Shown: positions 7,723 through 17,308 of the stretch, one piece after another | Layout of the letters: every line of letters begins with the position of its first letter | Numbering within the stretch: the stretch's first letter is position 1 | NCBI GenBank assembly: GCA_902489945.1 | Contig: CABUBZ010000006.1 | Span: 1-45,796, forward strand | Direction: 5' to 3' | DNA: 45,796 bases | DNA from: an uncultured Collinsella sp. | Lineage (GTDB): Bacteria > Actinomycetota > Coriobacteriia > Coriobacteriales > Coriobacteriaceae | Program-made: the position numbers and the translations under genes | The notes under the pieces: generated by a model | What the model was told of the DNA's origin: nothing | Database searches by the model: none | Seen by the model: the letters and a program-made list of their open reading frames with translations, nothing else

Positions 7723-9876
7723 TTACTGAACTTTGCTGGCGAACTCGAGGTATTGCATGCGCTGCAGCTTGTCGATCGTCGAGGCGTAGGGGCTGTCTTC
7801 CGATTCCAAGTCGTAGCGCAGCCCGTCGGCACCGAGATAGCCGGCGACATTGATGGTGGGCACATCTGACCTTGTCGCAAGCAGGGCCTTTTGGTAATTG
7901 GTGAGCGGGGCGCCGATCTTATTAAGGGTAATGGCTGCAATCTCGTTTGCCCCGACGGTGTCGTAGACGTTGAGCTCGGTATTGCCGGCGATCTCATAGT
8001 TAGCCCAGACGAGATATGTCGACTGATAGATACGGAAAGCGTGGCTTGCCGTATCTTCCTGAGGGTACAGCTCGTCGTTGAGAGTCGTTGCGGCGCTCGG
8101 CTGATGGTCGCCAAAAAAGACAAGAACAACCGGTCTGCCGATATTGCGGAGCTCGTTGATAAAGTACTCGAGGTCCCGGTCGGATGCGTTGATGCAGGTG
8201 AGATAGGTGTTGAGCGCGCTGTTGGCACCCTCACTGGCTCCCTCGACCCAATAGTTTGTCAGCTCTTCGGCGGGAACGGTGCCATAGTCGTAGCCGCCGT
8301 GATTTTGCATCGTGACGTCAAAGATGAACTGCGGGGCTTCGTCGGTTCTAAGCAGGTCGAGTATCTTGTCGTAGGTGGCGTAGTCGCATACGCCGGCATG
8401 GTAATAGGGCGCACCTTCGAAATCGCCGATTGAAAGAAAGTCTCCAAAGCCCAGCTGCTGATAGATTTTATCGCGATGGTAGTTGACGGGGTTTTGCGGG
8501 TGCATAGCGGTAGCGGTATACCCAAGCTCTTTAAGGTCCTTTGCCAGGCTGTTGACGCCATTCATCTGATACAGCTGATAGGGGATTTTGCCTAATCCGA
8601 CAAAGGCCGTTGTCGCTCCGGTCAAAAATTCGAATTCGGAGTTCGCCGTTCCGCCACCGGCGACCGAAGCGAGCATGGTGCCGCGAACAAGTGTGTCGGG
8701 AAGCGAGTTGTAGAATGCGGGGCCGGTGTACCCGGCCGTCTGGAGCTGCTCAAAGCACGAAAGGTCGCTAAAACTCTCGTTCATGACGGCAACAATCGTC
8801 GGCTTGATTTCATTGAACTGGGCAACGGCCGCCGCGCGCTGTTCGCTCGAGCCATATGTGCTGTCGTAGACGGTGGCGAGCTCCTGCTCGATGCTCTGCG
8901 CCTCATCGGGCGTATAGTCTTTGGGCTTCTCAATGGGCAACTCGTTGACCATTTCGGTGAACGAAGTGATAAAACCCTGAGACGCATACGTGGTGATGGG
9001 CTGCCAACGGTCAAATCCAAAATCCAGCGCCTGCTCCAAGTCGATGTTGGAAAAGCCTGAGAGCCCCACAACGGTCACTAGCAGAAAAGCACAGAGGTTA
9101 GCGGCGATAGCGGGGAAGACATGGGTGGGCGTACGGAGCTTTCGCGGTCGGATGAGCGAAAGAAGCCCCAGGGAAATCTCCAGCAGGGCGAGAGAGGTTA
9201 CGATTCCGGCGGTAAAGGTAAACTCGTATCCCTCGCTCACTTCCATTGCGGTGCCAAGGGCCAAGATATCGCTTGGCAGGATGGCTTCGCCTTTAAACGT
9301 TATGACGAAGTGCTCGGCAATGCCAAGGATGCAGCAGACGACGGGCACGAGAGCCATGACGCCTCCATGACGCTGTCCCAGCAAATAAAGGGAGAGCAGA
9401 ACCGTCGCGAGCAGCCCGACGGAAAACCCGAATGAGTTGGCGGGAATGCGATAGAACGTTTCGTTGCAGGCAATTTCGAGTGAAACGAACGAGAGCGCTG
9501 AAACAGCGGCGATGACAAGGATGTCACGGCAAATACAGGCAACCGTTCCCGTCGCAAGGTCGGTTTGGTCGATAAGTCCCGAAACCAAGGGCTCGACAAG
9601 AAGCATGACGGCGGCAGCACCGAGCGCCGAATAAGAAAGGACCCATAGGGAGCTGCCCTCATTTACGAGCAATTGATTCGTAACCCATGCAGCTACCACG
9701 CCGAGCGGGATGAGGAGCGTAGCGCACCAAAAGACGCGGGCAATGGGTGGCTTTTCGTTGCGTTTGATTGAAAAATACACGCGCACGACGACGGCGGCCA
9801 CGATAAGGACGGCGATGAATATGGGCAGATTGGCCATGTCGCTCGAAGTGATTTCAAGGGGGATATCTTCGGTCAT
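7723..9876 (-). CDS. LtaS-like membrane phosphoglycerol transferase (sulfatase fold)
   Basis: A polytopic membrane protein of 717 residues. The first 300 or so residues hold about eight hydrophobic segments. The rest is an extracellular alkaline-phosphatase/sulfatase-superfamily domain of the lipoteichoic-acid-synthase type. NESFSDL supplies the metal ligand region, GGGTANSEFEFLTG carries the Thr nucleophile (near residue 410), and FFGDHQPS supplies further metal ligands. Such enzymes move glycerol-phosphate from phosphatidylglycerol onto a glycolipid or glycan anchor. The N-terminal membrane part is longer than the five-helix part of Firmicutes LtaS. ATG 9876 is used, with GAGG upstream. The exact acceptor is unknown. 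The gene is divergent from uvrA. Confidence 0.87.
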   Translation of the reverse strand: MTEDIPLEITSSDMANLPIFIAVLIVAAVVVRVYFSIKRNEKPPIARVFWCATLLIPLGVVAAWVTNQLLVNEGSSLWVLSYSALGAAAVMLLVEPLVSGLIDQTDLATGTVACICRDILVIAAVSALSFVSLEIACNETFYRIPANSFGFSVGLLATVLLSLYLLGQRHGGVMALVPVVCCILGIAEHFVITFKGEAILPSDILALGTAMEVSEGYEFTFTAGIVTSLALLEISLGLLSLIRPRKLRTPTHVFPAIAANLCAFLLVTVVGLSGFSNIDLEQALDFGFDRWQPITTYASQGFITSFTEMVNELPIEKPKDYTPDEAQSIEQELATVYDSTYGSSEQRAAAVAQFNEIKPTIVAVMNESFSDLSCFEQLQTAGYTGPAFYNSLPDTLVRGTMLASVAGGGTANSEFEFLTGATTAFVGLGKIPYQLYQMNGVNSLAKDLKELGYTATAMHPQNPVNYHRDKIYQQLGFGDFLSIGDFEGAPYYHAGVCDYATYDKILDLLRTDEAPQFIFDVTMQNHGGYDYGTVPAEELTNYWVEGASEGANSALNTYLTCINASDRDLEYFINELRNIGRPVVLVFFGDHQPSAATTLNDELYPQEDTASHAFRIYQSTYLVWANYEIAGNTELNVYDTVGANEIAAITLNKIGAPLTNYQKALLATRSDVPTINVAGYLGADGLRYDLESEDSPYASTIDKLQRMQYLEFASKVQ

Positions 9877-10069
9877 GGACGTTCCTCTGGTACAGCAAAT
9901 TAAGTTCAGTATTAGATTACTGTAACCTTTCCACGGCATTTCGAGAAACAAAGCGCCCGATACGCAAAGCTAAAGGTCTGCGAATCTTGTATTACGAACA
10001 TCTGTGCGCGTCGAGTGCGCTAAACTCATCGGCAGTATGATTCGATGCAATAGGAGGCAAGGAGCTTCC
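9877..10069. other. Divergent intergenic region between LtaS-like gene and uvrA
   Basis: 193 bp with AT-rich sequence near 9900-9930 (probably the promoter of the minus-strand gene) and a LexA-box-like dyad at 9995-10008 on the uvrA side. TAAACT at 10021-10026 could be a uvrA -10 box. I see no convincing -35 hexamers. Confidence 0.5.
9995..10008 (+). promoter_or_regulatory. Candidate LexA (SOS) operator of uvrA
   Basis: CGAACATCTGTGCG matches the Gram-positive SOS box CGAAC-N4-GTTCG at 9 of 10 fixed positions (GTGCG in place of GTTCG). It lies 62 bp before the uvrA start and just upstream of a possible -10 box. SOS control of uvrA is known in many bacteria. Whether LexA binds here is inference. 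Confidence 0.5.
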
Positions 10070-12949
10070 ATGTCTGATTCTTCTATCGTTATTCGCGGCG
10101 CTCGTGAGCACAACCTCCGTGATATCGATGTTTCCATTCCGCGTGACCAACTCGTGGTCATTACCGGTCTTTCTGGCTCGGGCAAGAGTTCGCTGGCATT
10201 CGACACTATCTATGCCGAGGGCCAGCGTCGATACGTCGAGAGCCTTTCGAGTTATGCGCGCCAGTTCTTGGGCCAGATGGACAAACCCGACTTGGATTCA
10301 ATCGACGGCCTTTCGCCGGCTGTCTCAATTGATCAAAAGACGACATCCAAGAACCCGCGCTCGACGGTTGGCACCGTAACCGAGATTTATGACTATCTGC
10401 GCCTGCTGTTCGCCCGTGTGGGCACCCCGCACTGTCCCGAATGTGGCCGTGTCATTGAGCGTCAGACGACCGATCAGGTTGCCGACAAGGTCTTGGCGGC
10501 GGGGGAGGGCCGCCGCGCGTTTGTGCTGGCACCGGTGGTACGCGGGCGAAAAGGCGAGTACACCAAACTGTTTGAGGACCTTCGCGCCGAGGGCTTTAGC
10601 CGCGTGCGTGTCGACGGTGAAGTGCGCTCGCTCGACGATCCGATCGATCTGGACAAGAAGTTCAAGCACGATATCGAGGTCGTGGTCGATCGCATCGTGA
10701 TCCGTGAGAACTCTCTGGGCCGTATCGCCGAGTCTGTTGAGCAGGCGACCGCGCTGGCGCACGGCAATGTGAACGTATACTTGCTGCCCGACCGCGACGT
10801 TCCCGAGGGGACCGAAGGCGAGTTGCTGGAGTATTCGCTGGCGTTAGCGTGCCCGGAGCATGGGCACTCCATCGATGACCTGCAGCCGCGTGATTTCTCG
10901 TTCAACGCGCCCTATGGCGCGTGCCCAGAGTGCGATGGCCTGGGCTTTAAGAAGACGGTCGATGCCGAGGCCCTAATCGAAGACCCCTCGAAGTCGATCG
11001 CCGACGGGGTCTTTGGCAGCCTGTTTGGCAACTCTAACTACTATCCGCAGATTTTCGCTGCGGTCTGCAAACACTTTAAGGTGAGCGTCGATACGCCGTG
11101 GGAGGATCTGCCTCCGCGGGTGCGTCGCGCGTTTTTAGACGGCATGGGCGACCAGAAGATTTCGGTCGACTATCAAAAGCTCGATGGGCGCCGCAGCCAG
11201 TGGGACACCAAGTTCTCGGGCGTGCGCAATATCCTGTACGAGCGCTATACCGAGACGACGAATGAGAACACCAAGGCGCGCTTGGAGAAGTACATCCGCG
11301 AGGAGCCGTGCTCGAGCTGCCACGGCGCTCGTTTGCGCCCCGAGATGCTCGCTGTTACCGTAGGCGGTAAGTCCATTTACGAGGTCTGTTGCCTATCGTG
11401 CCGCGAGTCGCTCGAGTTTTTTGAGGGCTTGGAACTCACCGAGCGCCAACAGTTTATCGGCGGGCGCATCGTCAAGGAAATCCTGGAGCGCTTGCGTTTT
11501 CTGGTCGATGTCGGACTCGACTATCTGACCCTCGATCGTGCCTCGGCGACGCTTTCCGGAGGCGAGGCCCAGCGCATTCGCCTGGCAACGCAGATCGGCG
11601 CCGGCCTCATGGGTGTCCTGTACATTTTGGACGAGCCATCGATTGGCCTCCATCAGCGCGATAACGAGCGCCTGATCAAGACGCTTGAGCGCCTACGCGA
11701 TATCGGCAATACCGTCATCGTCGTCGAGCATGATGAGGATACGATTCGTGCTGCCGACTATGTGATCGACATGGGCCCCGGCGCGGGCGTGAACGGCGGA
11801 CACGTGGTCGCCGCGGGAACGCCTGCCGATATCATGGCGTGCCCCGATTCGATGACGGGTGCCTACCTGACCGGCAAGCGAATGATTCGGGTTCCCGATG
11901 AACGCCGCAAGCCCGGTCGCGGCTGCCTTAAGATCACGGGCGCCCGCGCCAACAACCTCAAAAACGTTACCGCCAAGATCGAGTTTGGTACGCTTACGGT
12001 CGTTACCGGCGTGTCGGGATCGGGTAAGAGCTCCCTGGTTACCGACACCATCGCACCTGCCCTTACGAATGCCATTCACCGTTCGACGCGCCCTGTGGGT
12101 CCGTATAAGAAAATCGAGGGCATCGAGTGTATCGATAAGGTTATCGATATCGACCAGTCGCCGATTGGTCGCACGCCGCGTTCCAACCCTGCTACGTACA
12201 TTGGCCTGTGGGATGATCTTCGCGCGCTGTTTGCGAGTACGCCGGAGTCGAAGGCGCGTGGCTACTCGCCGGGACGTTTCTCCTTTAACGTGAGCGGCGG
12301 TCGCTGCGAAGCATGCAAGGGCGACGGACAAATTAAGATCGAGATGCACTTCCTTCCCGATATCTATGTCCCCTGTGAGGTCTGCGGCGGCAAACGCTAT
12401 AACCGCGAGACGCTTGAGGTCACCTACCGTGGTAAGACCATCTCGGACGTGCTCGACATGAGCGTCACCGAGGCACTGGCCTTCTTTGGGAATATCCCGC
12501 AGATTAAGCGCAAGCTCCAGACGCTGTACGATGTAGGCTTGGGCTACGTGAGCCTGGGCCAGCCCGCCACGACGCTCTCGGGCGGCGAGGCGCAGCGTGT
12601 GAAGCTCGCCAAGGAGCTTCATCGACGCCAGACGGGCAAGACGTTCTATATTTTGGATGAGCCGACGACCGGCCTTCATTTTGAGGACGTCCGCCAGCTG
12701 CTCGATGTGCTGCAGCGCTTGGTCGATGCGGGCAACACGGTGCTGGTGATTGAACACAACCTTGATGTCATCAAGGTTGCCGACCGCCTGATCGATATGG
12801 GCCCCGAGGGCGGTAACGGCGGCGGAACCGTCGTGGTTTCGGGCACACCGGAGCAGGTTGCGGACTGTCCGCAAAGTTATACGGGCAAGTTTTTGGCGCC
12901 GTTGCTCAGGCGTGACCGGGAGCGTCAGGCTCAACTTGATGCTCAATAA
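10070..12949 (+). CDS. uvrA: Excinuclease ABC subunit A
   Basis: UvrA is the DNA-damage sensor ATPase that loads UvrB in nucleotide excision repair. The 959-residue protein has the double ABC-ATPase layout: first Walker A GLSGSGKSS, zinc cysteines CPECGRV and CPECDGLGF, signature LSGGEAQRIRLA and LDEPSIGLH. The second half has GVSGSGKSS, the zinc module CEACKGDGQIKIEMHFLPD with CEVCGGKRYN, LSGGEAQRVKLA and LDEPTTGLH. ATG 10070 follows a strong purine-rich site (AGGAGGCAAGGAG). A longer in-frame reading from 10004 would begin in the regulatory dyad and is rejected. Length is typical. Probably transcribed alone, with a terminator after it. Confidence 0.97.
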   Translation: MSDSSIVIRGAREHNLRDIDVSIPRDQLVVITGLSGSGKSSLAFDTIYAEGQRRYVESLSSYARQFLGQMDKPDLDSIDGLSPAVSIDQKTTSKNPRSTVGTVTEIYDYLRLLFARVGTPHCPECGRVIERQTTDQVADKVLAAGEGRRAFVLAPVVRGRKGEYTKLFEDLRAEGFSRVRVDGEVRSLDDPIDLDKKFKHDIEVVVDRIVIRENSLGRIAESVEQATALAHGNVNVYLLPDRDVPEGTEGELLEYSLALACPEHGHSIDDLQPRDFSFNAPYGACPECDGLGFKKTVDAEALIEDPSKSIADGVFGSLFGNSNYYPQIFAAVCKHFKVSVDTPWEDLPPRVRRAFLDGMGDQKISVDYQKLDGRRSQWDTKFSGVRNILYERYTETTNENTKARLEKYIREEPCSSCHGARLRPEMLAVTVGGKSIYEVCCLSCRESLEFFEGLELTERQQFIGGRIVKEILERLRFLVDVGLDYLTLDRASATLSGGEAQRIRLATQIGAGLMGVLYILDEPSIGLHQRDNERLIKTLERLRDIGNTVIVVEHDEDTIRAADYVIDMGPGAGVNGGHVVAAGTPADIMACPDSMTGAYLTGKRMIRVPDERRKPGRGCLKITGARANNLKNVTAKIEFGTLTVVTGVSGSGKSSLVTDTIAPALTNAIHRSTRPVGPYKKIEGIECIDKVIDIDQSPIGRTPRSNPATYIGLWDDLRALFASTPESKARGYSPGRFSFNVSGGRCEACKGDGQIKIEMHFLPDIYVPCEVCGGKRYNRETLEVTYRGKTISDVLDMSVTEALAFFGNIPQIKRKLQTLYDVGLGYVSLGQPATTLSGGEAQRVKLAKELHRRQTGKTFYILDEPTTGLHFEDVRQLLDVLQRLVDAGNTVLVIEHNLDVIKVADRLIDMGPEGGNGGGTVVVSGTPEQVADCPQSYTGKFLAPLLRRDRERQAQLDAQ

Positions 12950-12969
12950 ATAGGCGATTCAGTTTATGG

Positions 12970-13010
12970 GCGCCATCGACTCCTTGTGATTCGATGGCGC
13001 TTGCTGTGTC
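12970..13010 (+). terminator. Terminator after uvrA
   Basis: A perfect 10-bp stem GCGCCATCGA (12970-12979) pairs with 12991-13000 around an 11-nt loop, 20 bp past the uvrA stop, followed by the modestly T-rich ttgctgtgt. Confidence 0.6.
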
Positions 13011-13081
13011 GAAGTGACGTATGCAGCCGAATTGGACATATACTTAATCCTTACGTCCGAATGCGAGGGAAAGGATATGCC

Positions 13082-13582
13082 ATGGCAAAGGCTGTAAAGA
13101 CGCCAAAAACCAATGCGATGCGCGAGCTGGAAAGCGCCGGCATTTCCTATGTTCTACATACGTACGAAGACGATGGTGATGAGTCGGCGGGCCTGGGGGT
13201 CGCGATTTCGGAGCAGCTTGGCGAGGAGCCCGGACAAGGATTTAAGACCTTGGTCTGCGTGACGCCGTCCAACGACCATGTCGTGTGCTGCATCCCTGTT
13301 GCCGACGAGCTCGATCTAAAGTCCGCCGCGCGTGCCGCGGGGGAGAAGTCCTTGGCCATGATGCATGTGAAGGATTTGCTTGCGGCGACTGGCTACGTTC
13401 GCGGCGGCTGCAGTCCGGTCGGTATGAAAAAACGCTACCGGACGCTCATTGATGAGACATGTGTCCTTTGGGATACCATTTTTATTTCGGGTGGCAAGCG
13501 TGGTTATCAGCTTGAGCTTGCACCCGATGATTTAATTGCATTTTGCGGGGCGACGGTCGCCCCGATTACGAGAGAGGACTGA
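13082..13582 (+). CDS. ybaK: YbaK/EbsC-type Cys-tRNA(Pro)/Cys-tRNA(Cys) deacylase
   Basis: A single-domain trans-editing enzyme that hydrolyses mischarged aminoacyl-tRNA, typically Cys-tRNA(Pro). The 166-residue protein fits the YbaK family: GFKTLVC and HVVCCIPVADELDLK in the N-terminal half, the conserved CSPVGMKKRYRTLID loop, and C-terminal ISGGKRGYQLELAPDDLI. ATG 13082 is chosen because AAGGA (13071-13075) precedes it at 6 bp; ATG 13061 in frame is the alternative and adds seven residues. murJ follows after 3 bp, so the two genes are probably co-transcribed. Confidence 0.9.
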   Translation: MAKAVKTPKTNAMRELESAGISYVLHTYEDDGDESAGLGVAISEQLGEEPGQGFKTLVCVTPSNDHVVCCIPVADELDLKSAARAAGEKSLAMMHVKDLLAATGYVRGGCSPVGMKKRYRTLIDETCVLWDTIFISGGKRGYQLELAPDDLIAFCGATVAPITRED

Positions 13583-13585
13583 GCG

Positions 13586-15268
13586 ATGCCGCAGGAAGAA
13601 TTGAAGTGCGGAGCTCATTTTGCAAAAGAATCTGCGCCTCAGACACCCTCATCCGAAGCTTCTTCGTCGCGAGATGGCACTGATGATATGGGCTCGTCGG
13701 ACTACTCCACGGTTGGTCGTTCCGCCGGGCTTATGACCATCCTGACCATCGTGTCTCGCGTCACCGGCTTTATCCGCACATGGGCAATGGCGGCCGCTAT
13801 CGGCATGTCGCTGCTCTCGTCCTCCTATCAGGTCGCCAACAACCTGCCCAATATGCTCTACGAACTCGTGATGGGCGGCATGCTCGTGACGGCGTTTTTG
13901 CCCGTGTACATGGGCGTGAGGCGTGAGCAGGGTCGCGAGGCCTCGAACGAGTACGTGGGCAACCTGCTCGGTATTCTGCTATTGGTGCTGGGTGGCATTT
14001 CGTTGCTGGGGACCGTGTTCGCTCCGGGCTTTATTTGGACGCAATCGTTCCTTTCGGGTGACGGCGGCAGCATGGATACCGCTGCGTTCATGTTCCGTTT
14101 CTTCGCCATCCAGATTCTGTTTTATGGTTTGGGCTCGGTGTTCTCGGGCGTTCTCAACGCACACCGCGACTACTTCTGGTCGACGTTTGCCCCGGTCCTC
14201 AACAATGTGATCGTCATTGCGAGCTTTATGGGCTTTGCGCCCGTGTCCGCACAGTTTGGCGAACGTGCCGGCATCATCTTGATTGCGGCCGGTACGACCC
14301 TCGGTGTCTTTGTTCAGATGGCTTGTCAGATCCCCGCGCTTGGCAAGCACGGCGTGCATCCCCATATCCATATCGACTTTAAGGACCCCGCACTGCGCCA
14401 GACGATTGCGCTCGGTATCCCGACGCTGCTCGCTACGGTGTGCATGTTTGTCTCGACTTCTATCACGAACGCTGCCGCGCTGGTGGTCCAGCCCGAGACC
14501 GGTCCTTCCGTCATCGCCTATGCGCGCCTGTGGTACACGCTGCCCTACGCGCTGATTGCCGCCTCGCTTTCGACGGCGCTCTATACCGAGCTCTCTCACG
14601 ACGCACAGGAGAAGGATTACGACAGCGTTCGCACGGGCATTTCGCGTGGCGTCGCCCAGATGCTGTTCTTCCTGGTTCCGTTCGCGCTGTACCTGATTGT
14701 CTTCGCGCGTCCGCTCAACATGATCTACTGCGCTGGCAAGTTCGATGATTCCGGCGTGGCGCTGGTGTCCGAGTTCCTTGTCTACCTGGCGTTCTCGCTG
14801 CCGCTCTACGGCGTGGTCGTGCTGATGCAGAAGAGCTTCTCTGCCTTGCTCGACATGAAGCCCTATAGCCGCTATTGCCTGTATTCCGCCATCGGCCAGG
14901 CCGGCTCGGTTCTGCTGTTTGGCGTTGTGCTGGGCTTCGGTATGCCGGCAATCGCGCTTTCGTATGTCGTCGACTACGTGATCTTGGTCGGTTGCTCGCT
15001 GTGGTGGCTGCGTCGTCGTCTGCGTGGTCTTCAGGTTAAATCTATCCTGCATGGCGGTTTCTTTGGCCTTTTGCTTGGTGGCCTGGGTGCTGCCGCAGGC
15101 GCCGGCGTCATGTGGGCGCTTGAGCACTTTGTCGGGGCACTTGGCGGCTCGATTCTGATTACTCTTGGCTACGTTTGCGTTGCGGGTGTCGTCTCGCTTG
15201 CTGTTACCTTTGGCCTTGCCGTCGTCCTTAAGATGCCCGAGGTCTCGGCGCTGATTCGTCGCAAGTAG
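13586..15268 (+). CDS. murJ: Lipid II flippase MurJ (MviN family)
   Basis: An integral membrane transporter of 560 residues. It is predicted to flip lipid-linked peptidoglycan precursor across the cytoplasmic membrane and belongs to the MOP superfamily. A hydrophilic, Ser-rich N-terminal tail of about 45 residues precedes the membrane region. Family features include TILTIVSRVTGFIRTWAMA, NNLPNMLYELVMGGMLVTAFLPVY (split here: NNLPNMLYELVMGG, then MLVTAFLPVY), and a dozen or more hydrophobic segments to the end. It begins 3 bp after ybaK and its stop codon abuts the GTG of uvrC, so ybaK-murJ-uvrC looks like one operon. No actinobacterial pseudokinase extension is present at the C-terminus. Confidence 0.92.
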   Translation: MPQEELKCGAHFAKESAPQTPSSEASSSRDGTDDMGSSDYSTVGRSAGLMTILTIVSRVTGFIRTWAMAAAIGMSLLSSSYQVANNLPNMLYELVMGGMLVTAFLPVYMGVRREQGREASNEYVGNLLGILLLVLGGISLLGTVFAPGFIWTQSFLSGDGGSMDTAAFMFRFFAIQILFYGLGSVFSGVLNAHRDYFWSTFAPVLNNVIVIASFMGFAPVSAQFGERAGIILIAAGTTLGVFVQMACQIPALGKHGVHPHIHIDFKDPALRQTIALGIPTLLATVCMFVSTSITNAAALVVQPETGPSVIAYARLWYTLPYALIAASLSTALYTELSHDAQEKDYDSVRTGISRGVAQMLFFLVPFALYLIVFARPLNMIYCAGKFDDSGVALVSEFLVYLAFSLPLYGVVVLMQKSFSALLDMKPYSRYCLYSAIGQAGSVLLFGVVLGFGMPAIALSYVVDYVILVGCSLWWLRRRLRGLQVKSILHGGFFGLLLGGLGAAAGAGVMWALEHFVGALGGSILITLGYVCVAGVVSLAVTFGLAVVLKMPEVSALIRRK

Positions 15269-17215
15269 GTGCGCGTGGCCGGTCACGACAACATTCCAAC
15301 GCTTGCCGAGCAGGTTTCGCGCGTTCCCACGCAGCCCGGCTGCTACCTTTGGAAAGACGCCAAGGGCGATGTCATCTACGTGGGCAAGGCGAAAAACCTG
15401 CGCGCCCGTATGCGTCAGTACGTGACGCTGCAGGACGAGCGCCAGAAGATCCCGCTGATGATGCAGCTGGTGGCGAGCTTTGACTATATCGTGGTGGAGA
15501 CCGAGCACGAGGCGTTGGTGCTCGAGCGCAATTTGATTGGTCAGTACCATCCGTACTTTAACGTCGACCTCAAGGATGACAAGAGCTACCCCTTTATCGC
15601 CATTACAAAGGGCGACCTGTATCCCGCTATCAAATACACGCGTGAGCGTCATAAGCCGGGAACGCGCTATTTTGGACCTTATACCGATAGCCGCGCGGCA
15701 CGTGAGACGATAGATACGCTGCGCAAGGTTATCCCCATCTGCTCCGCATCCTGTGCGGAGTGGCGTCGTTGTCGCCGTATCGTCGAGTCCCACAAGGGCG
15801 AGGAAGACATCGTCAATATGATTTGCGCGCAAAACGGGCGCCCCTGCTTTGACTACCATGTCGGGCGCGGCCCGGGTGCGTGTGTCGGCGTGATTTCCCC
15901 GGCAGACTATGCCAAGAACGTCAAGCGTGTCGAGCGCTTTTTGTCGGGCCATCGCAAGGATGTCGTCGATGAGCTGACCTCCGAGATGACGGATGCCGCT
16001 GAGGCGCTCGACTTTGAGCGCGCGGCACGCGTCAAACGTCGTTTGGAGGTCATCAAGGGTCTGGACGATCGTCAGCAAGTCGTTTTTCCCTCCAGTGTCG
16101 ATATAGATGTCATCGGTTTCTATCGCGAGGAGACCATCTCCGCCGCTTGCGTCTTCGTCGTTCGCGAGGGCCGAACAGTTCGCACCTGCGAGTTCATTCT
16201 CGACAAGGGTCTTGATGTTGACGAGGAAGAGCTCCAGTCGGGCTTTCTTAAGCGCTATTACGACGAGACGGCTGATATTCCAGCTGAGGTCAACCTTTCC
16301 GTCGAGCTTGAGGATGCGGAAGCGCTGGGGGAGTGGCTTGCGGGCAAGCGTGAGCGTTCCTGCCATCTCCATAGGCCGCAGCGTGGCGAAAAGCACCGTC
16401 TGCTCGATATGGCATCCAAAAATGCGCGCCATGCCCTCATGCGCTACATGATGCGAACGGGGTACGCTGACGACCGCACCAATCAAGCGCTCCTGGAGCT
16501 CGAAAGTGCGTTGGCGCTGCCATCGCCGCCGTTGCGTATCGAGTGCTTCGATATCTCTACACTGCATGGCACCTTTACGGTCGCCTCGATGGTGGTGTTT
16601 ACCAACGGGCGCGCCGACAAGAGTCAGTATCGTCGTTTTAAAATTCAGGCCGAATTGGACGAGGCAAACGACTTCGTGTCGATGTCCGAGGTTTTGGGAC
16701 GACGTTATGCTCCCGAGCGCATGGCCGACGAGCGCTTTGGCTCGCGCCCCGATTTGCTCGTTGTCGATGGCGGTAAGCCGCAATTGACCGCTGCGATCAA
16801 GCAACTTGAGGCTCTTGGGCTCGATATACCAGTTTGTGGCTTGGCAAAGGCCGATGAGGAAGTTTTTGTGCCTTGGGACGAGACTCCCGTCGTGCTGCCG
16901 ACCGGGTCTGCCTCGCTCTATCTAATTAAACAGGTGCGCGATGAATCGCACCGTTTTGCCATCACGTTCCATCGCGAATTGCGCGATAAAGCCATGACGG
17001 TTTCGGTACTCGATGACGTTCCAGGCGTGGGACCCACCAGAAAACGTGCCCTTTTGCGCCATTTTGGCTCGATGAAGCGTTTGCGCGCGGCGAGCGAGCA
17101 AGAGATCGCGGAAGTTCGAGGCATTCCTGCCGATGTCGCCAAAGCGGTTCACGAGGCGCTCGTTGCATGGAATGCCGAGCGCACCGAGGCGGCGGCAAAG
17201 CAATCCGAAAACTAA
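15269..17215 (+). CDS. uvrC: Excinuclease ABC subunit C
   Basis: UvrC makes the dual incisions in nucleotide excision repair. The 648-residue protein has an N-terminal GIY-YIG nuclease (PGCYLWKDAKGDVIYVGKAKN, here given in part: GCYLWKDAKGDVIYVGKAK), a UVR domain contacting UvrB (EALDFERAARVKRRLEVI near residue 250), the RNase-H-like endonuclease (IECFDISTLHGT, LLVVDGGKPQL) and C-terminal helix-hairpin-helix repeats (DDVPGVGPTRKRALLRHFGS). The start is GTG 15269 directly after the murJ stop; GTG 15275, two codons in, is an equally possible start. It is the last gene before a 365-bp gap that opens the sialic-acid module. Confidence 0.95.
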   Translation: MRVAGHDNIPTLAEQVSRVPTQPGCYLWKDAKGDVIYVGKAKNLRARMRQYVTLQDERQKIPLMMQLVASFDYIVVETEHEALVLERNLIGQYHPYFNVDLKDDKSYPFIAITKGDLYPAIKYTRERHKPGTRYFGPYTDSRAARETIDTLRKVIPICSASCAEWRRCRRIVESHKGEEDIVNMICAQNGRPCFDYHVGRGPGACVGVISPADYAKNVKRVERFLSGHRKDVVDELTSEMTDAAEALDFERAARVKRRLEVIKGLDDRQQVVFPSSVDIDVIGFYREETISAACVFVVREGRTVRTCEFILDKGLDVDEEELQSGFLKRYYDETADIPAEVNLSVELEDAEALGEWLAGKRERSCHLHRPQRGEKHRLLDMASKNARHALMRYMMRTGYADDRTNQALLELESALALPSPPLRIECFDISTLHGTFTVASMVVFTNGRADKSQYRRFKIQAELDEANDFVSMSEVLGRRYAPERMADERFGSRPDLLVVDGGKPQLTAAIKQLEALGLDIPVCGLAKADEEVFVPWDETPVVLPTGSASLYLIKQVRDESHRFAITFHRELRDKAMTVSVLDDVPGVGPTRKRALLRHFGSMKRLRAASEQEIAEVRGIPADVAKAVHEALVAWNAERTEAAAKQSEN

Positions 17216-17236
17216 ACACGCCTCTAAACAACTGAT

Positions 17237-17270
17237 ATACATGATTGCGTGATTTTCAATCATGTATTTC
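17237..17270 (+). terminator. Hairpin after uvrC
   Basis: A perfect 11-bp AT-rich stem (17237-17247 with 17257-17267, 9-nt loop) lies 21 bp past the uvrC stop. It probably ends the ybaK-murJ-uvrC transcript, although the T-run is short. Confidence 0.5.
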
Positions 17271-17308
17271 ACGGCGATTACCAGCCGATTTCGGGTTTTA
17301 TTAACGCT

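Noticed and set aside
7723..9876. Arylsulfatase or mucin sulfatase
   Set aside because: The active-site motif is GGGTANSEFEFLTG with Thr, and a polytopic membrane domain precedes it; the Cys/Ser-x-Pro-x-Arg sulfatase motif is absent.
13979..16804. A 941-codon minus-strand open frame over murJ and uvrC
   Set aside because: Antisense shadow of two well-supported genes; no recognisable motifs.
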